DNA of 64,000 nt from Bedellia somnulentella (taxonomy: Eukaryota > Arthropoda > Insecta > Lepidoptera > Bedelliidae): the NCBI GenBank assembly GCA_963576735.1, contig OY755186.1, forward strand, positions 12,573,970 to 12,637,969, read 5' to 3'. Positions 1 through 11,417 of this stretch are shown here, in pieces. The notes below the pieces were generated by a model. The model worked only from the letters and a program-made list of their open reading frames with translations. It made no database searches and was not told the DNA's origin. The stretch's first letter is position 1, and each line of letters begins with the position of its first letter. The translations under genes and the position numbers were made by a program.

Positions 1-2
1 GT

Positions 3-3000
3 GCATCAAATAAAATGGACCAAGATATGCTACAAATGGCAATGTTTGTTGAACCTCACGATGCTGCAAAGTTAGTTTTGGCTTTACGAACTTTAGGTAC
101 ATTCGACTTTGAATGGCATCATATCCTTATGTCGTTCATAAGGAGATGCACAGATCACTATTTGCACAGTGAACAGCAAGAAGTTCGTATTGAAGCAATT
201 CGAACTTCAGCTAAATTGCTGATAAAAGCTGTTGAAAAGTCAGCACAGTCAAGTTCTAAAACTCTTCACTTGCTTATAGATGAAGCCATCACAAAACTAT
301 TGGCTGTTGGGTTAACTGATTTTGACAGCGAAATCAGATATAGTGTTTTTAAAATATTTGCTGACCCAATATTTGATATTTATTTGGCTCATGAAGAGCA
401 TTTAAATACATTCTTTGTGGCTATTAATGATGAAAATATTGAATTGAGAGAAATAGCCATGTGTATTATTGGAAGATTAAGCAGTATAAATCCAAGCTAT
501 GTCTCGCCAACTGTGCGTCAGTTGTATGTTCAATTACTAATAGAAATGCAGCATTCTGGCATCAATAGAAACAAAGAACAAGCTACGAGAATGCTGAACA
601 ATCTGACATCGTATGCGCCCACGCTAACAAGACCTTATGTAGATACCGTGTTGAATGTATTAGTGCCAAAACTCAAAGATCCTGAGAGTAGCCAAGACGT
701 TGTGATAAGTATAATGAAAGCGATCGGTGATATTGCTGATGTCAATGGCGATGGTACTGTTCTGAATAAATGGCAATCAGAACTGATATCTATTTTTATT
801 GGGTTTCTCTCCGATGTTAATTCTTCAGATAAACGCAGCGTTGCTTTATGGTCTTTTGGGCAATTAATAAGCGCTACAGGATGCGTCGTGACACCGTATT
901 TGGAATATCCCAATTTAATGAATATATTACTGGGATTTTTAAAAACAGAACAACAAGTCCGAGACAGACGTGAAACGGTCCGTGTTCTAGGATTACTTGG
1001 GGCTCTCGATGCATTCAAGTTTAAAGAAAATAATTTGCTATCTGACTCGACACTAACATCGATTTTAATACCTATTTGCAGCGAAGAAAATAAAGATGAA
1101 GTCTTTGATTCTAATGTCAGTGAAATGCTAGTGAATATGTCGCCGTTAGTACTTGATGAGTTTTACCCGGCTATTGCAGTGACAGCACTCATGCAAATGC
1201 TGAGAGACTCATCTCTGTCACAGCACCATACAAGTGTTATCCATTCTATTACATTTATATTTCAAACACTCGGTATAAAATGTGTTCCATATATTTCACG
1301 TGTTATGCCCAGCCTTATTTACGTAATCAGGAAAACGGATAATTTTAATTTCCGAGAGTTCCTTTTCACGCAATTGGCATTATTAGTAACAATTGTCAAA
1401 GTGCATGTCCGTAATTATTTGTGTCAGATATTCGATCTTATCAATGAATTTTGGACACCAAATAGTCAACTTCAGCCAACTTTAGTTATGGTAGTAGAGC
1501 ATATTGCAGTGGCGCTTGGACCAGAGTTCAAAATTTACTTACCAAAAGTTTTACCACAAATATTGCGCGTATTGAATAACGATACAAGCAAAGAAAAGTT
1601 TGTGACAGAAAAATTACTACTCGCCATTCAGAAATTCGAGAATAATTTGGATGATGTATTACAATTAGTAGTCCCAGCTATTACGAAGCTGTTTGATGCA
1701 AAAGATTGTCCTCAAGCAATTTCAAAGCTTGCTATGGAGACTATAGAGCATTTGTCATTATATTTGAACTTCAAGCCTTTTTCTTCGAGAATAATTCATC
1801 CTTTAGCAAGAGTTCTCGATTCGAATCCTCCGCTCCGACTAACCGCAATGAATACACTGTGTGCTGTGGTTATACAACTAGGTCGCGATTACAATAATTT
1901 CATTCCTGTAATCGAAAAACTGCTTGTAAAGCATAAGATACATTCACAAAACTATGTTGTATTAATAGCAAGGTTACAATTTCCGTCCACGCTAGCATCA
2001 GATGATAATTATGTGGATGAAACAAGATCACGCCTGAGAAATAAAGGACAAGATGTAAGTAATTGTTTATTAATGTTTTTTTTTTAACTAGCATCTTACT
2101 GTGACAACAACCCAACGTGTGTAAAAACGAAGTGTCACACCATTAAACTAAATGACACATTAAATTTAATAGACTTATCTTTAATATTTATTCATGTTCA
2201 GATCCTGCTATTCCTATCGATGTCTTACCATTTAATTTAAATCTTTTTGTTTATGAAAACCTCATGTGGGGATTATTACTAATAAATAAAGAGTAAATAG
2301 AGGAAAGAAATTTTTTTTTTCGACACAGGCGGGATTCGAACCCGCGACTCCGGGTATACGCCCCCGTCGCTCTTGCCAATTGAGCTACCGTGTCAATGGC
2401 TGCCAGCGCGAAATTCTTCTATCCTTTATTTCTTTTACACGTTTTAGTAGTGTTTGCGTTTCCTACCTCCAATTTTTTTACTAATTCGGAAGGCCACTTG
2501 TCTATCTTTTCAGATAGAATGCAAATGTTGAAAACGCCTAACTATCACATAATTTAAATCTTTTTGTTCGCGAAAAGCTCATGTGGGGATTATTACTAAT
2601 AAATAAAGGAAAGAAAAATTTCGACACAGGCGGGATTCGAACCCGCGACCTCGGGTATACGCCCCCGTCGCTCTTGCCAATTGAGCTACCGTGTCAATGG
2701 CTGCCAGCGCGAAATTCTTCTATCCTTTATTTCTTTTACACGTTTTAGTAGTGTTTGCGTTTCCTACCTCCGAATTTTTTACTAATTCGGAAGGCCACTT
2801 GTCTATCTTTTCAGATAGAATGCAAATGTTGAAAACGCCTAACTATCACATAATTTAAATCTTTTTGTTCATGAAAACCTCATGTGGGAATTATTACTAA
2901 TAAATAAAGAATAAATAGAGGAAAGAAAAATTTCGAGACAAAAAAATCGGTCGTAAAAAATTCGGAGGTAGGAAACGCAAACACTACTAAAACGTGTAAA

Positions 3001-6000
3001 AGAAATAAAGGATAGAAGAATTTCGGGCTGGCAGCCATTGACACGGTAGCTTACTGTGACAACAACCCAACGTGTGTAAAAACGAAGTGTCACACCATTA
3101 AACTAAATGACACATTAAATTTAATAGACTTATCTTTAATATTTATTCATGTTCAGATCCTGCTATTCCTATCGATGTCTTACCATTTAATTTAAATCTT
3201 TTTGTTTATGAAAACCTCATGTGGGGATTATTACTAATAAATAAAGAGTAAATAGAGGAAAGAAATTTTTTTTTTCGACACAGGCGGGATTCGAACCCGC
3301 GACTCCGGGTATACGCCCCCGTCGCTCTTGCCAATTGAGCTACCGTGTCAATGGCTGCCAGCGCGAAATTCTTCTATCCTTTATTTCTTTTACACGTTTT
3401 AGTAGTGTTTGCGTTTCCTACCTCCAATTTTTTTACTAATTCGGAAGGCCACTTGTCTATCTTTTCAGATAGAATGCAAATGTTGAAAACGCCTAACTAT
3501 CACATAATTTAAATCTTTTTGTTCGCGAAAAGCTCATGTGGGGATTATTACTAATAAATAAAGGAAAGAAAAATTTCGACACAGGCGGGATTCGAACCCG
3601 CGACCTCGGGTATACGCCCCCGTCGCTCTTGCCAATTGAGCTACCGTGTCAATGGCTGCCAGCGCGAAATTCTTCTATCCTTTATTTCTTTTACACGTTT
3701 TAGTAGTGTTTGCGTTTCCTACCTCCGAATTTTTTACTAATTCGGAAGGCCACTTGTCTATCTTTTCAGATAGAATGCAAATGTTGAAAACGCCTAACTA
3801 TCACATAATTTAAATCTTTTTGTTCATGAAAACCTCATGTGGGAATTATTACTAATAAATAAAGAATAAATAGAGGAAAGAAAAATTTCGAGACAAAAAA
3901 ATCGGTCGTAAAAAATTCGGAGGTAGGAAACGCAAACACTACTAAAACGTGTAAAAGAAATAAAGGATAGAAGAATTTCGGGCTGGCAGCCATTGACACG
4001 GTAGCTCAATTGGCAAGAGCGACGGGGGAGGATACCCGAGGTCGCGGGTTCGAATCCCGCCTGTGTCGAAATTTTTCTTTCCTCTATTTATTCTTTTATT
4101 ACTTACCATTTAAGTTTGCAGGGTGGCTTATTCAATCATAATTGTCATGAATAGTAATTATATCTGCTTTATTTGCAGGTGGTAGCCATGACCAGTGACA
4201 CACAAACCATAAAAAAGCTGACTGTCAATGCCCAGAACCTACGGAAATGTTGGGAAGTGGAGGGTCGCCTTTCCAAAGATGATTGGTCGGAATGGCTCCG
4301 AAGACTTAGCGTGGGATTTCTGGCTGAGTCTCATAGCCCGGCATTAAGGTATATATTTTTTTATAATTTATCTATATGATGAATGTTAATAATTTTAATA
4401 GTAAAATATTTTCCAACATGCTCGCTCCTAAAGTGTCTATTATTGCACCGAATTTTAGGCATGTAAAGCAGCGTCAAGCAACTTTCTTTACCGTTACGCA
4501 TTAGTGTGATAATGTTTTTTTTTTTCTTTATTCAACTTCCTTGTTATCGCCATATATCCCCGAGTGGATTGGCAGAGGTACTAATACGTCTTATCATCAC
4601 GTGATATTGTCACCCACTTGGTGACACAGAGTACACACGTTTTGCTCGGACAGTATAATAACGTGATAAGGGACAGGCTTATTGCAGTGTTTTACGAATA
4701 CACTATCACATGACTAAGTAAAACTTAGCCACGTGAGTTTTCTTACGATTTTTTCCCTCACCGTTAAAAACCATGATAAATTAACCACACATACGACTTT
4801 AGAAAAGACAAATTGGTGCAGGCCCGACCAGGGATTTTAACCCACGCCTGTCTGCATGTTTGCCGGGTGTGCATGCTACCCACTGAGTTATCACGATTGT
4901 TCAAACATCTTTTATCTATTACAGGGCATGTTCAAACTTAGCACACAGCTACCCTCAATTAGCGACTGATCTATTGAACGCTGCTTTCGTATCTTGCTGG
5001 ACAGAGTTAAGTCCCAATGCTCGCGAGGCTTTGACTTCAGCTTTGATATCAGCATTGGACGTTCGAGACGCTCCGGACGTCACTGTAGCGGTCCTCAATT
5101 TGGCAGAATTTATGGAACATTGTGACAAAGGCGGTCTGCCTATATCCGCTCAACTACTTGGAGATCGAGCCATAGCATGTCGAGCCTATGCTAAAGCTAT
5201 CTATTACAAGGTAAGTTTTAATTCATCGTTATATTGATGTTTGAGGGCATAAAATAAATGTTTTTTTTTATGTTTTCCATAGGAAGAAGAATACAGAACT
5301 AATCCTTCGTCACACGTGGTTGAGGCGTTAATTCATATTAATAATAAACTACAGCAACATGAAGCTGCAAATGGTTTATTGGAGACAGTTATAGCACAGA
5401 ACATGCAAGAGAACGAATCACTATGTGTACACGTGCGCTGGTACGAGAAACTGCATAACTGGAACCGCGCTCTTGATATCTACAACGACAAAGTTAAAGC
5501 AGACCCCGCAGATATGGAGTCGATACTCGGCCAAATGCGCTGTCTCGAATCACTAGGGGAATGGAATAAATTACACAACATTGTTTGTGACAAATGGGAT
5601 GACATGAGTGACGACATGAAAACTAAGTCTGCCAAATTAGCAGCAGCTGCTACTTGGGGTCTCCAAGATTGGGAATCAATGAAGAAATATGTCAATGTAG
5701 TTTCGGAAAATACTCAAGATGGATCATTTTATCGCGCGATATTGGCTATCCATAACGCACAATGGGCAGAATCAAGGCATTTCATAGACAAGGCAAGAAC
5801 TCTTTTGGATTCCGAGCTGACTGCAATTGCTGGAGAAAGTTATCAAAGGGCTTATGCATCTCTTGTAAATGCGCAGCTGTTAGCGGAATTGGAGGAAGTG
5901 GTCTCTTACAAACTAGTAGAGGAACGCCGAAACGTAATTCGGCAAGCTTGGTGGATGAGAATACAGGGTGGCCAGAGAGTTCTAGAAGATTGGAGAAAAA

Positions 6001-9000
6001 TACTACAAGTAAGAAGCCTAGTCTTATCCCCTAGAGAAGATTTTGTTGCATGGTTAAAATATGCGTCGTTGTGTCGAAAAAGTGGGGCTATAAATCAAGC
6101 TCGCAAAGTATTGGCATCGGTTATAGGTAGTGATCCGACTACAAATCCTGATTTGGTACTAGCTATACATGAGCCACGGGTAATATTAACTCACACGAAG
6201 AATTTGTGGGAAGGTGGTGAAAAAATTTATGCTTACGAATTACTTCAAAGATATATAGAGGGAGCAGGCACTGGTGATGATGAATACTGTCGCCTACTTG
6301 CGAGGTGTCATCTGAAACTGGGCTCTTGGTGTGAATCTTTGAGAGAAATAAATGATATTTCTATTCAAGAAATACTACGCTATTACGCTTCAGCTACTGT
6401 CCTAGCCCCAGACTGGTATAAGGCGTGGCACGCGTGGGCTTATATGAACTTTGAGACCGTATTATTTTATAAGCAGCAAGATAACACTTCAGAGAGTAGC
6501 CTTACTGCAAGTTCCGGGGACAAAAAAGGTACTCGGACGGAGTTCTTACACCAATACGTGGTACCGGCTATCGAAGGGTTTTTAAAATCAATCAATCTTT
6601 CTCACGGAAACTCCTTGCAAGATACTCTGCGCTTACTGACGCTTTGGTTTGATTACGGTCATCATCCGACTATCTACGAAACACTATTTGAAGGAGTGAG
6701 GAAGATTGACGTTGATATTTGGCTGCAAGTGATTCCTCAATTGATAGCCAGAATAGATTCGCCGCAAGTTCTGGTTGCCAAACTAGTTGTCTCGTTATTG
6801 ATGGATATTGGCAAGTTCCACCCGCAAGCTTTAGTGTATCCGCTGACAGTAGCTTCAAAATCATCTTTCGTTGCTCGTAAAACTGCAGCCAATCAAGTGC
6901 TTAAGTCTATGTGCTCCCACTCTCAAAATTTAGTTTCTCAAGCAGCGATCATATCTGATGAGTTAATAAGAATAGCAATATTATGGCACGATCAATGGTT
7001 TATAGGTCTAGATGAAGCATCAAGGTACCTTATTTCTATTTAGTTTTGTTGTTTTTTTTATCACACGTGTAGTTGAAACATTTTATTTTGTTTTATTGTA
7101 GATTATACTACAGCGAAAAAGATATGAAAGGAATGTTCAAAACTTTGGAGCCGTTACACGCTATGCTGGAGCGGGGACCACAAACATTAAAAGAACATTC
7201 TTTTGTACAAATGTATGGCAGAGATCTGAGAGAAGCACAAGACTGGTGCAATCGATACAAGGTAACATAACTGTTGATGACTACAAAAAATCATGTTAAT
7301 TAAATCGGTTTGTTACCAAGGAACACTATGTCGAAATTTTCTTATGATTCAAGTCCTATTTATCATTATTTTAGTGACTTATGTACAATAATTTTCGTTA
7401 ACATATGTTTAATACATTGAAAACATATCATTTTCTCTAAATTTCTGGCTGGTTATCTCTTTAGGGCAATTTCGACATTGGGGATCATTTACTGATCAAT
7501 TAAGGAATGAAAGTTCGTCGGTTCGAGTCCCGCTGGTGTCGAAATTTTTCTTTCCTTAATTTATTAGTAAAAAGATGAAGAATTCATAATCATCTTGACA
7601 AGAAAAGTTAATTCCGACATTTATTTTATCTTTGCATCAGGAAACGGGTAACGATATGTTCTTGAATCAAGCATGGGATTTGTACAACAACGTTTTTCGA
7701 CGAATCTCAAGCCAGTTTCGGTCTCTGACATCTCTGGAGCTGCAGTACGTGAGTCCGCGGCTGCTGAGCTGCCGCGACCTGGAGCTGGCGGTGCCCGGCT
7801 CCTACGTGCCGCACCAGGACGTCATACGGATCGCGCATATACATACTAATTTATTGGTAATTTTTCTGCCTAAAATTATTGTAATAAAATCGAAAGTTTA
7901 ATCATTCGAAGTTGGTTGGTAACAATTTCTTTCAAAAACATTAGTTGTGCATTATTTTAAAAGTAATAAAGAAACTGCATTAGTATCGATCCGCGGCAGT
8001 TAACTTATTACTGGAAAGCCAGCTTTTTCGTTTATATTTGCCAGAAATAAGTTTTTTGATCTATAACGACGAGATGACGATGAGAATCTACCAGAGCTGT
8101 GCACGAGTAAAATGTGTTCTTCAGAAACCAATAGAATCGCTTGATTTACTTGGCTCAATTGGTCACACAAATTACGTAACTGAATCTATTCTATTGGTTA
8201 AAAAACGCGTCACTTAATATACGTAAATAAATCTCTTCCCTTGGTTATTTAAAACTCATCTTCGTCGCACAGCTCTGATGGATATGCACCCATAGCTGAA
8301 AATTTGGTTCATTGCGGGTTGGCGAACCAAATTGTTAATGAAACCAGCCTATTAACCAACATTGATTAATTTTTACAGGTAATCAAGTCAAAGCAACGAC
8401 CTCGAAGACTCACAATTCACGGTTCCGATGGAAAAGATTACATGTTCTTGCTGAAAGGGCACGAAGATTTGCGGCAAGACGAAAGAGTGATGCAATTGTT
8501 TGGCCTCGTAAATACTCTTCTTAAGACTGACAGAACCACTTGTAGAAGTGATCTTGCTATACAAAGATATGCCATTGTACCTCTGTCTACTAACTCCGGA
8601 TTCATAGGCTGGGTACCTCAATGTGATACATTGTATAATCTTATAAGTGATTATAGAGAGAAGAAAACAAATAAAACTCCGTTAAGCACTGAACAACAGA
8701 TAATGTACCGCATGGCTTCGGACCTTCCGAAGTTGATGTTGATGCAAAAGGTAAGTGGTTCTTACAATAAAAAAGTATATGTGAGATCTTCTAAACATAA
8801 AACAGGACATTCACATATATTTTTTTTTTGACTAAAAAGGTGAAACCGTTAAATTCATTTGTAAATTTTAAATGTTATTGTATACTGAATAATTCAAGAA
8901 CAGTTGGCACTATGCAAAATGTTTCTAAAGTTTCAATTGCTTCACGCGCAATTGTTTATACTCAAAATTCGCTCTAGATATTAATGGCGATATTTTTTTT

Positions 9001-11315
9001 AATATCGCTTTCTTTTTTACATAAACAGGTAGAAGTTTTCGAGCACACTCTCTCCCAAACTCCAGGCAACGATCTCCAAAGGCTGATGTGGCTAAAGAGC
9101 CCGTCAGCGGAAGTGTGGTTCGAAAGGCGAAACAATTACATCCGCTCATTAGCGGTAATGAGCATGGTGGGATATATCCTGGGGTTAGGAGACCGGCATC
9201 CCTCTAATATCATGCTCCACAGAGTCACTGGCAAAGTCCTGCATATAGACTTTGGGGATTGCTTTGAAGTGACACTGACCAGGGAGAAGTTTCCAGAGAA
9301 AATACCGTTTAGATTGACCAGAATGTTGATCAACGCTATGGAGGTGAGGTGTTTTGCTCCTATTGGTAATTATAGACTAGTCCTTTTTCTGTGGTCCTTC
9401 GAGACAAAATTCCTGTTCCGGAGGCCTACTCTCCACATAGAAAACAATAATAAGCATTTGTATCTCTTCTAGCCCTATTAATATTTATTTCTGTCTCGCT
9501 CGCGTAAAACGAATATTCGGATTTTGAAATTTTTGATAAGTGAGTAATATTTGACGAATCCAACTATACCTCCGTAGTTTTCGTTGGTTTCATCGACGAG
9601 TAAGCGCCAAAATTAGTATTATTCTACACTTCAGTTATAAACGTGGTTTGACCTGTTGATGAAAGGGACACAATTATGTTTTACAAGCAGTTAAAAAAGG
9701 TAGGAATGCTATCATCGTTCTCGATGTGAAGATTCGACCCCCAGGTCAGAAAAACTATAGGTCAACGGTTCGAATACTAGCGAATCGGGAAATTTGACTA
9801 GCGATAGGTAGATATAGGTGTTGCATTTTATATACTGAACTTATATTAACATTTATTTTGTTAAAGTATTGTTCTCTCTAGTTGAGACATTCACTTACCC
9901 GAATCGTTAAAGATATTAAATAAGTTGTAGTATTTATGACATAAATTCTACCCTTATGTACATTATGTACATTCCTTGGTATGGGACCCTATTAAACCGT
10001 AAAACTACCAAACTTCTGATTTCCAAATTCATCTGTGAAGTGATCCTTGCAGCAACCTTTATATTTTTTACACGATAATGTTGTATGTAATTTTAATAGC
10101 TAGTAAAGATAAAAGAATTAATCTCAATCAGTTTTTATAAATACTAGTTGATGCTCGTGTTGGTCCTTGTACATTTGATATTTAATAAAACAGTAAAGGA
10201 AAGATATCGTCTTAGTGTTACCCAATCGCTAAGGCTAATAAACCTAAAAAGTCAAATGGATGTTAGATATGTTGAAAATATTTGCTTTTTTCTGTAACCA
10301 TATACATATTTACGTATATCTTTTCTCACCATCTTGATGTATGTTCCAGTAACAAAGAACTAGTTAGAATGTACTAAAATGTTTATTTTTAACTTTGATG
10401 ACATGATTTGTCAATGAAAAGCCTCTTCCTACAATAATATCTCTTTGTTTTCCTTTATAATATATTATTATCCCTAAATATTAAATCATATTCAGAAGTA
10501 TCACTTGTGACTACTTTGTATAAAGATGTGGTATAAGTTGTTCTAATTGTTATTTATTAAAGTTTTAAATGACAATACAGATAGTATTTAGAGTCACTGT
10601 TCAGGCAGGAGGGATCGTCATAAACTTATAAAAAATAAATACTGTAGAATATAAAACTGCCACATTTTTGTCTTTAAACAGTATGAAATATTTCCTGTAT
10701 TTTAAAAGTTCATAACAAACATACAAATCAGATAACTGTGTCTACTAGCCAGATTGATTTTGTCATATTACACCAAACTTCTTATACTTATGTATACATG
10801 TAATATAAAATTGATATTCATAAACTGACCCTTCCGTATTGAATATGTTTAGAAAGCTAAGGTGTGCGGTGTTTGTGTGGCAGGTGACGGGCATCGAGGG
10901 CACGTACCGGCGCACGTGCGAGTCGGTGATGGCGGTGCTGCAGCGGCACCGCGACAGCGTCATGGCCGTGCTGGAGGCGTTCGTGTACGACCCGCTGCTC
11001 AACTGGCGGCTCGTGGACGCGGCGCGCTCGCTGTCGTCGTCGCTGGCGTCGTCGCGCGAGGGAGACAGCACGCTGCCGTCCCGCTCGCGCCCGCACCTGG
11101 CCGCGTCCGCGGACGGGCCGGCCGACCACGTGCTGCAGCAGCGCGCGCGGAGCACGGTGGCGCGCATCCGCGACAAGCTGACCGGGCGCGACTTCCCGCG
11201 CGCCGCCGCCGCCGCCGCCGTGCCCGTGCCGCGCCAGGTCGACCTGCTCATCCGACAGGCCACCGACAACGAGAACCTGGCGCAGTGCTTCATCGGATGG
11301 TGTCCTTTCTGGTGA
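3..11315 (+). CDS. TOR: Target of rapamycin kinase, paralogue 1 (5' end outside window)
   Basis: Serine/threonine kinase of the PIKK family, core of the TOR growth-control complexes. Exons read from splice sites with consistent phase: 3-2054, 4179-4348, 4925-5210, 5283-7024, 7102-7261, 7641-7856, 8379-8750, 9029-9343, 10884-11315, giving 1914 residues here. The first exon is HEAT repeats and is already open at the left edge, so N-terminal exons are missing. Exon 5283-7024 is the FAT domain; 7102-7261 and 7641-7856 hold the FRB, including the conserved Ser, Trp and Phe of the rapamycin-binding surface. The kinase keeps [22 protein letters not shown] and HIDFGD; the FATC tail ends CFIGWCPFW. 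No frameshift or stop was seen, so it looks functional. By eye it is more divergent from the family than the paralogue at the right end. The last exon is very GC-rich and carries a seven-alanine run just before FATC. Confidence 0.95.
2322..2394 (-). repeat. tRNA-like (Pol III, SINE-type) unit 1
   Basis: 73 nt with a 7-bp acceptor stem (one G-T pair), a good A box (TAGCTCAATTGG) and a perfect B box (GGTTCGAATCC). The anticodon arm pairs only over CGGG/CCCG and leaves an eight-base loop, so this is probably a tRNA-derived repeat head rather than a working tRNA gene. Confidence 0.7.
2623..2695 (-). repeat. tRNA-like unit 2
   Basis: Second copy of the same 73-nt unit. It differs from unit 1 in the variable region, which here matches the + strand copy at 3995. 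The same flank (GGCTGCCAGCGCGAAATTC on the + strand) abuts it. Confidence 0.7.
3277..3349 (-). repeat. tRNA-like unit 3 (duplicate of unit 1)
   Basis: Copy of the unit at 2322-2394 created by the 955-bp tandem duplication; identical as far as I can read. Confidence 0.7.
3578..3650 (-). repeat. tRNA-like unit 4 (duplicate of unit 2)
   Basis: Copy of the unit at 2623-2695 created by the tandem duplication. Confidence 0.7.
3995..4067 (+). repeat. tRNA-like unit 5, opposite orientation
   Basis: Full-length unit on the + strand, inverted relative to the other four. Its first bases are also present, cut off, at 3040-3050. The anticodon-loop region differs (GGAGGAT instead of GGCGTAT), again arguing against tRNA function. 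Confidence 0.7.
4545..4900 (-). mobile_element. tRNA-headed SINE (family A) in a TOR intron
   Basis: Read on the - strand it starts with a tRNA-like head (CGTGATAACTCAGTGGGTAG, then a B-box-like GGTTAAAATCC) and continues through a body also found at 16559-16815 and, truncated, at 15133-15288. It lies in the TOR copy 1 intron 4349-4924, antisense to the gene, and ends just before the splice acceptor at 4924. Confidence 0.8.
7495..7570 (+). repeat. 3' fragment of the tRNA-like repeat
   Basis: Carries the B box GGTTCGAGTCCCGCTGGTGTC followed by the same GAAATTTTTCTTTCCTT tail seen after the unit at 3995-4067. The 5' half is missing or decayed. It lies in the TOR copy 1 intron 7262-7640. Confidence 0.6.
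7857..8378 (+). other. TOR copy 1 intron without recognisable content
   Basis: GT...AG intron between the second FRB exon and the first kinase exon. I see no repeat family, tRNA-like unit or open frame of interest in it. Confidence 0.7.
9344..10883 (+). other. Last intron of TOR copy 1
   Basis: AT-rich 1.5-kb intron with no gene seen. Its last ~260 bases (from about 10620) closely match the end of the corresponding intron in TOR copy 2 (50814-51038 on the - strand), apart from an insertion around 10772-10830. The rest does not resemble the paralogue. Confidence 0.75.
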
Positions 11316-11417
11316 ACGCACCGCCGTTTTCGCATCTGTGTTATTTAGGTTTAAGATAAAATAATAATTTATTTATAAAATACTTGTGCCTTTAATTTTC
11401 TTCACAATCCTCCCGAC

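Larger units (their letters stand above)
2096..4005. repeat. 955-bp tandem duplication inside a TOR copy 1 intron
   Basis: Bases 2096-3050 recur at 3051-4005 with an offset of exactly 955 bp and appear identical by eye. The junction at 3050/3051 breaks a tRNA-like sequence after its A-box start; the second unit is followed by the unbroken version. Each unit holds two - strand tRNA-like sequences and an inverted arm of their flanking sequence. The duplication looks recent and lies wholly in the intron 2055-4178. Confidence 0.93.

Noticed and set aside
2322..4067. Functional tRNA genes
   Set aside because: The anticodon arm does not form a normal five-pair stem with a seven-base loop, the units are duplicated with repeat flanks, and the loop differs between copies.
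10763..11359. Long open frames on both strands over the TOR copy 1 last exon
   Set aside because: They arise from the very high GC content there, which lacks stop codons. Only the frame ending CFIGWCPFW matches a known family.
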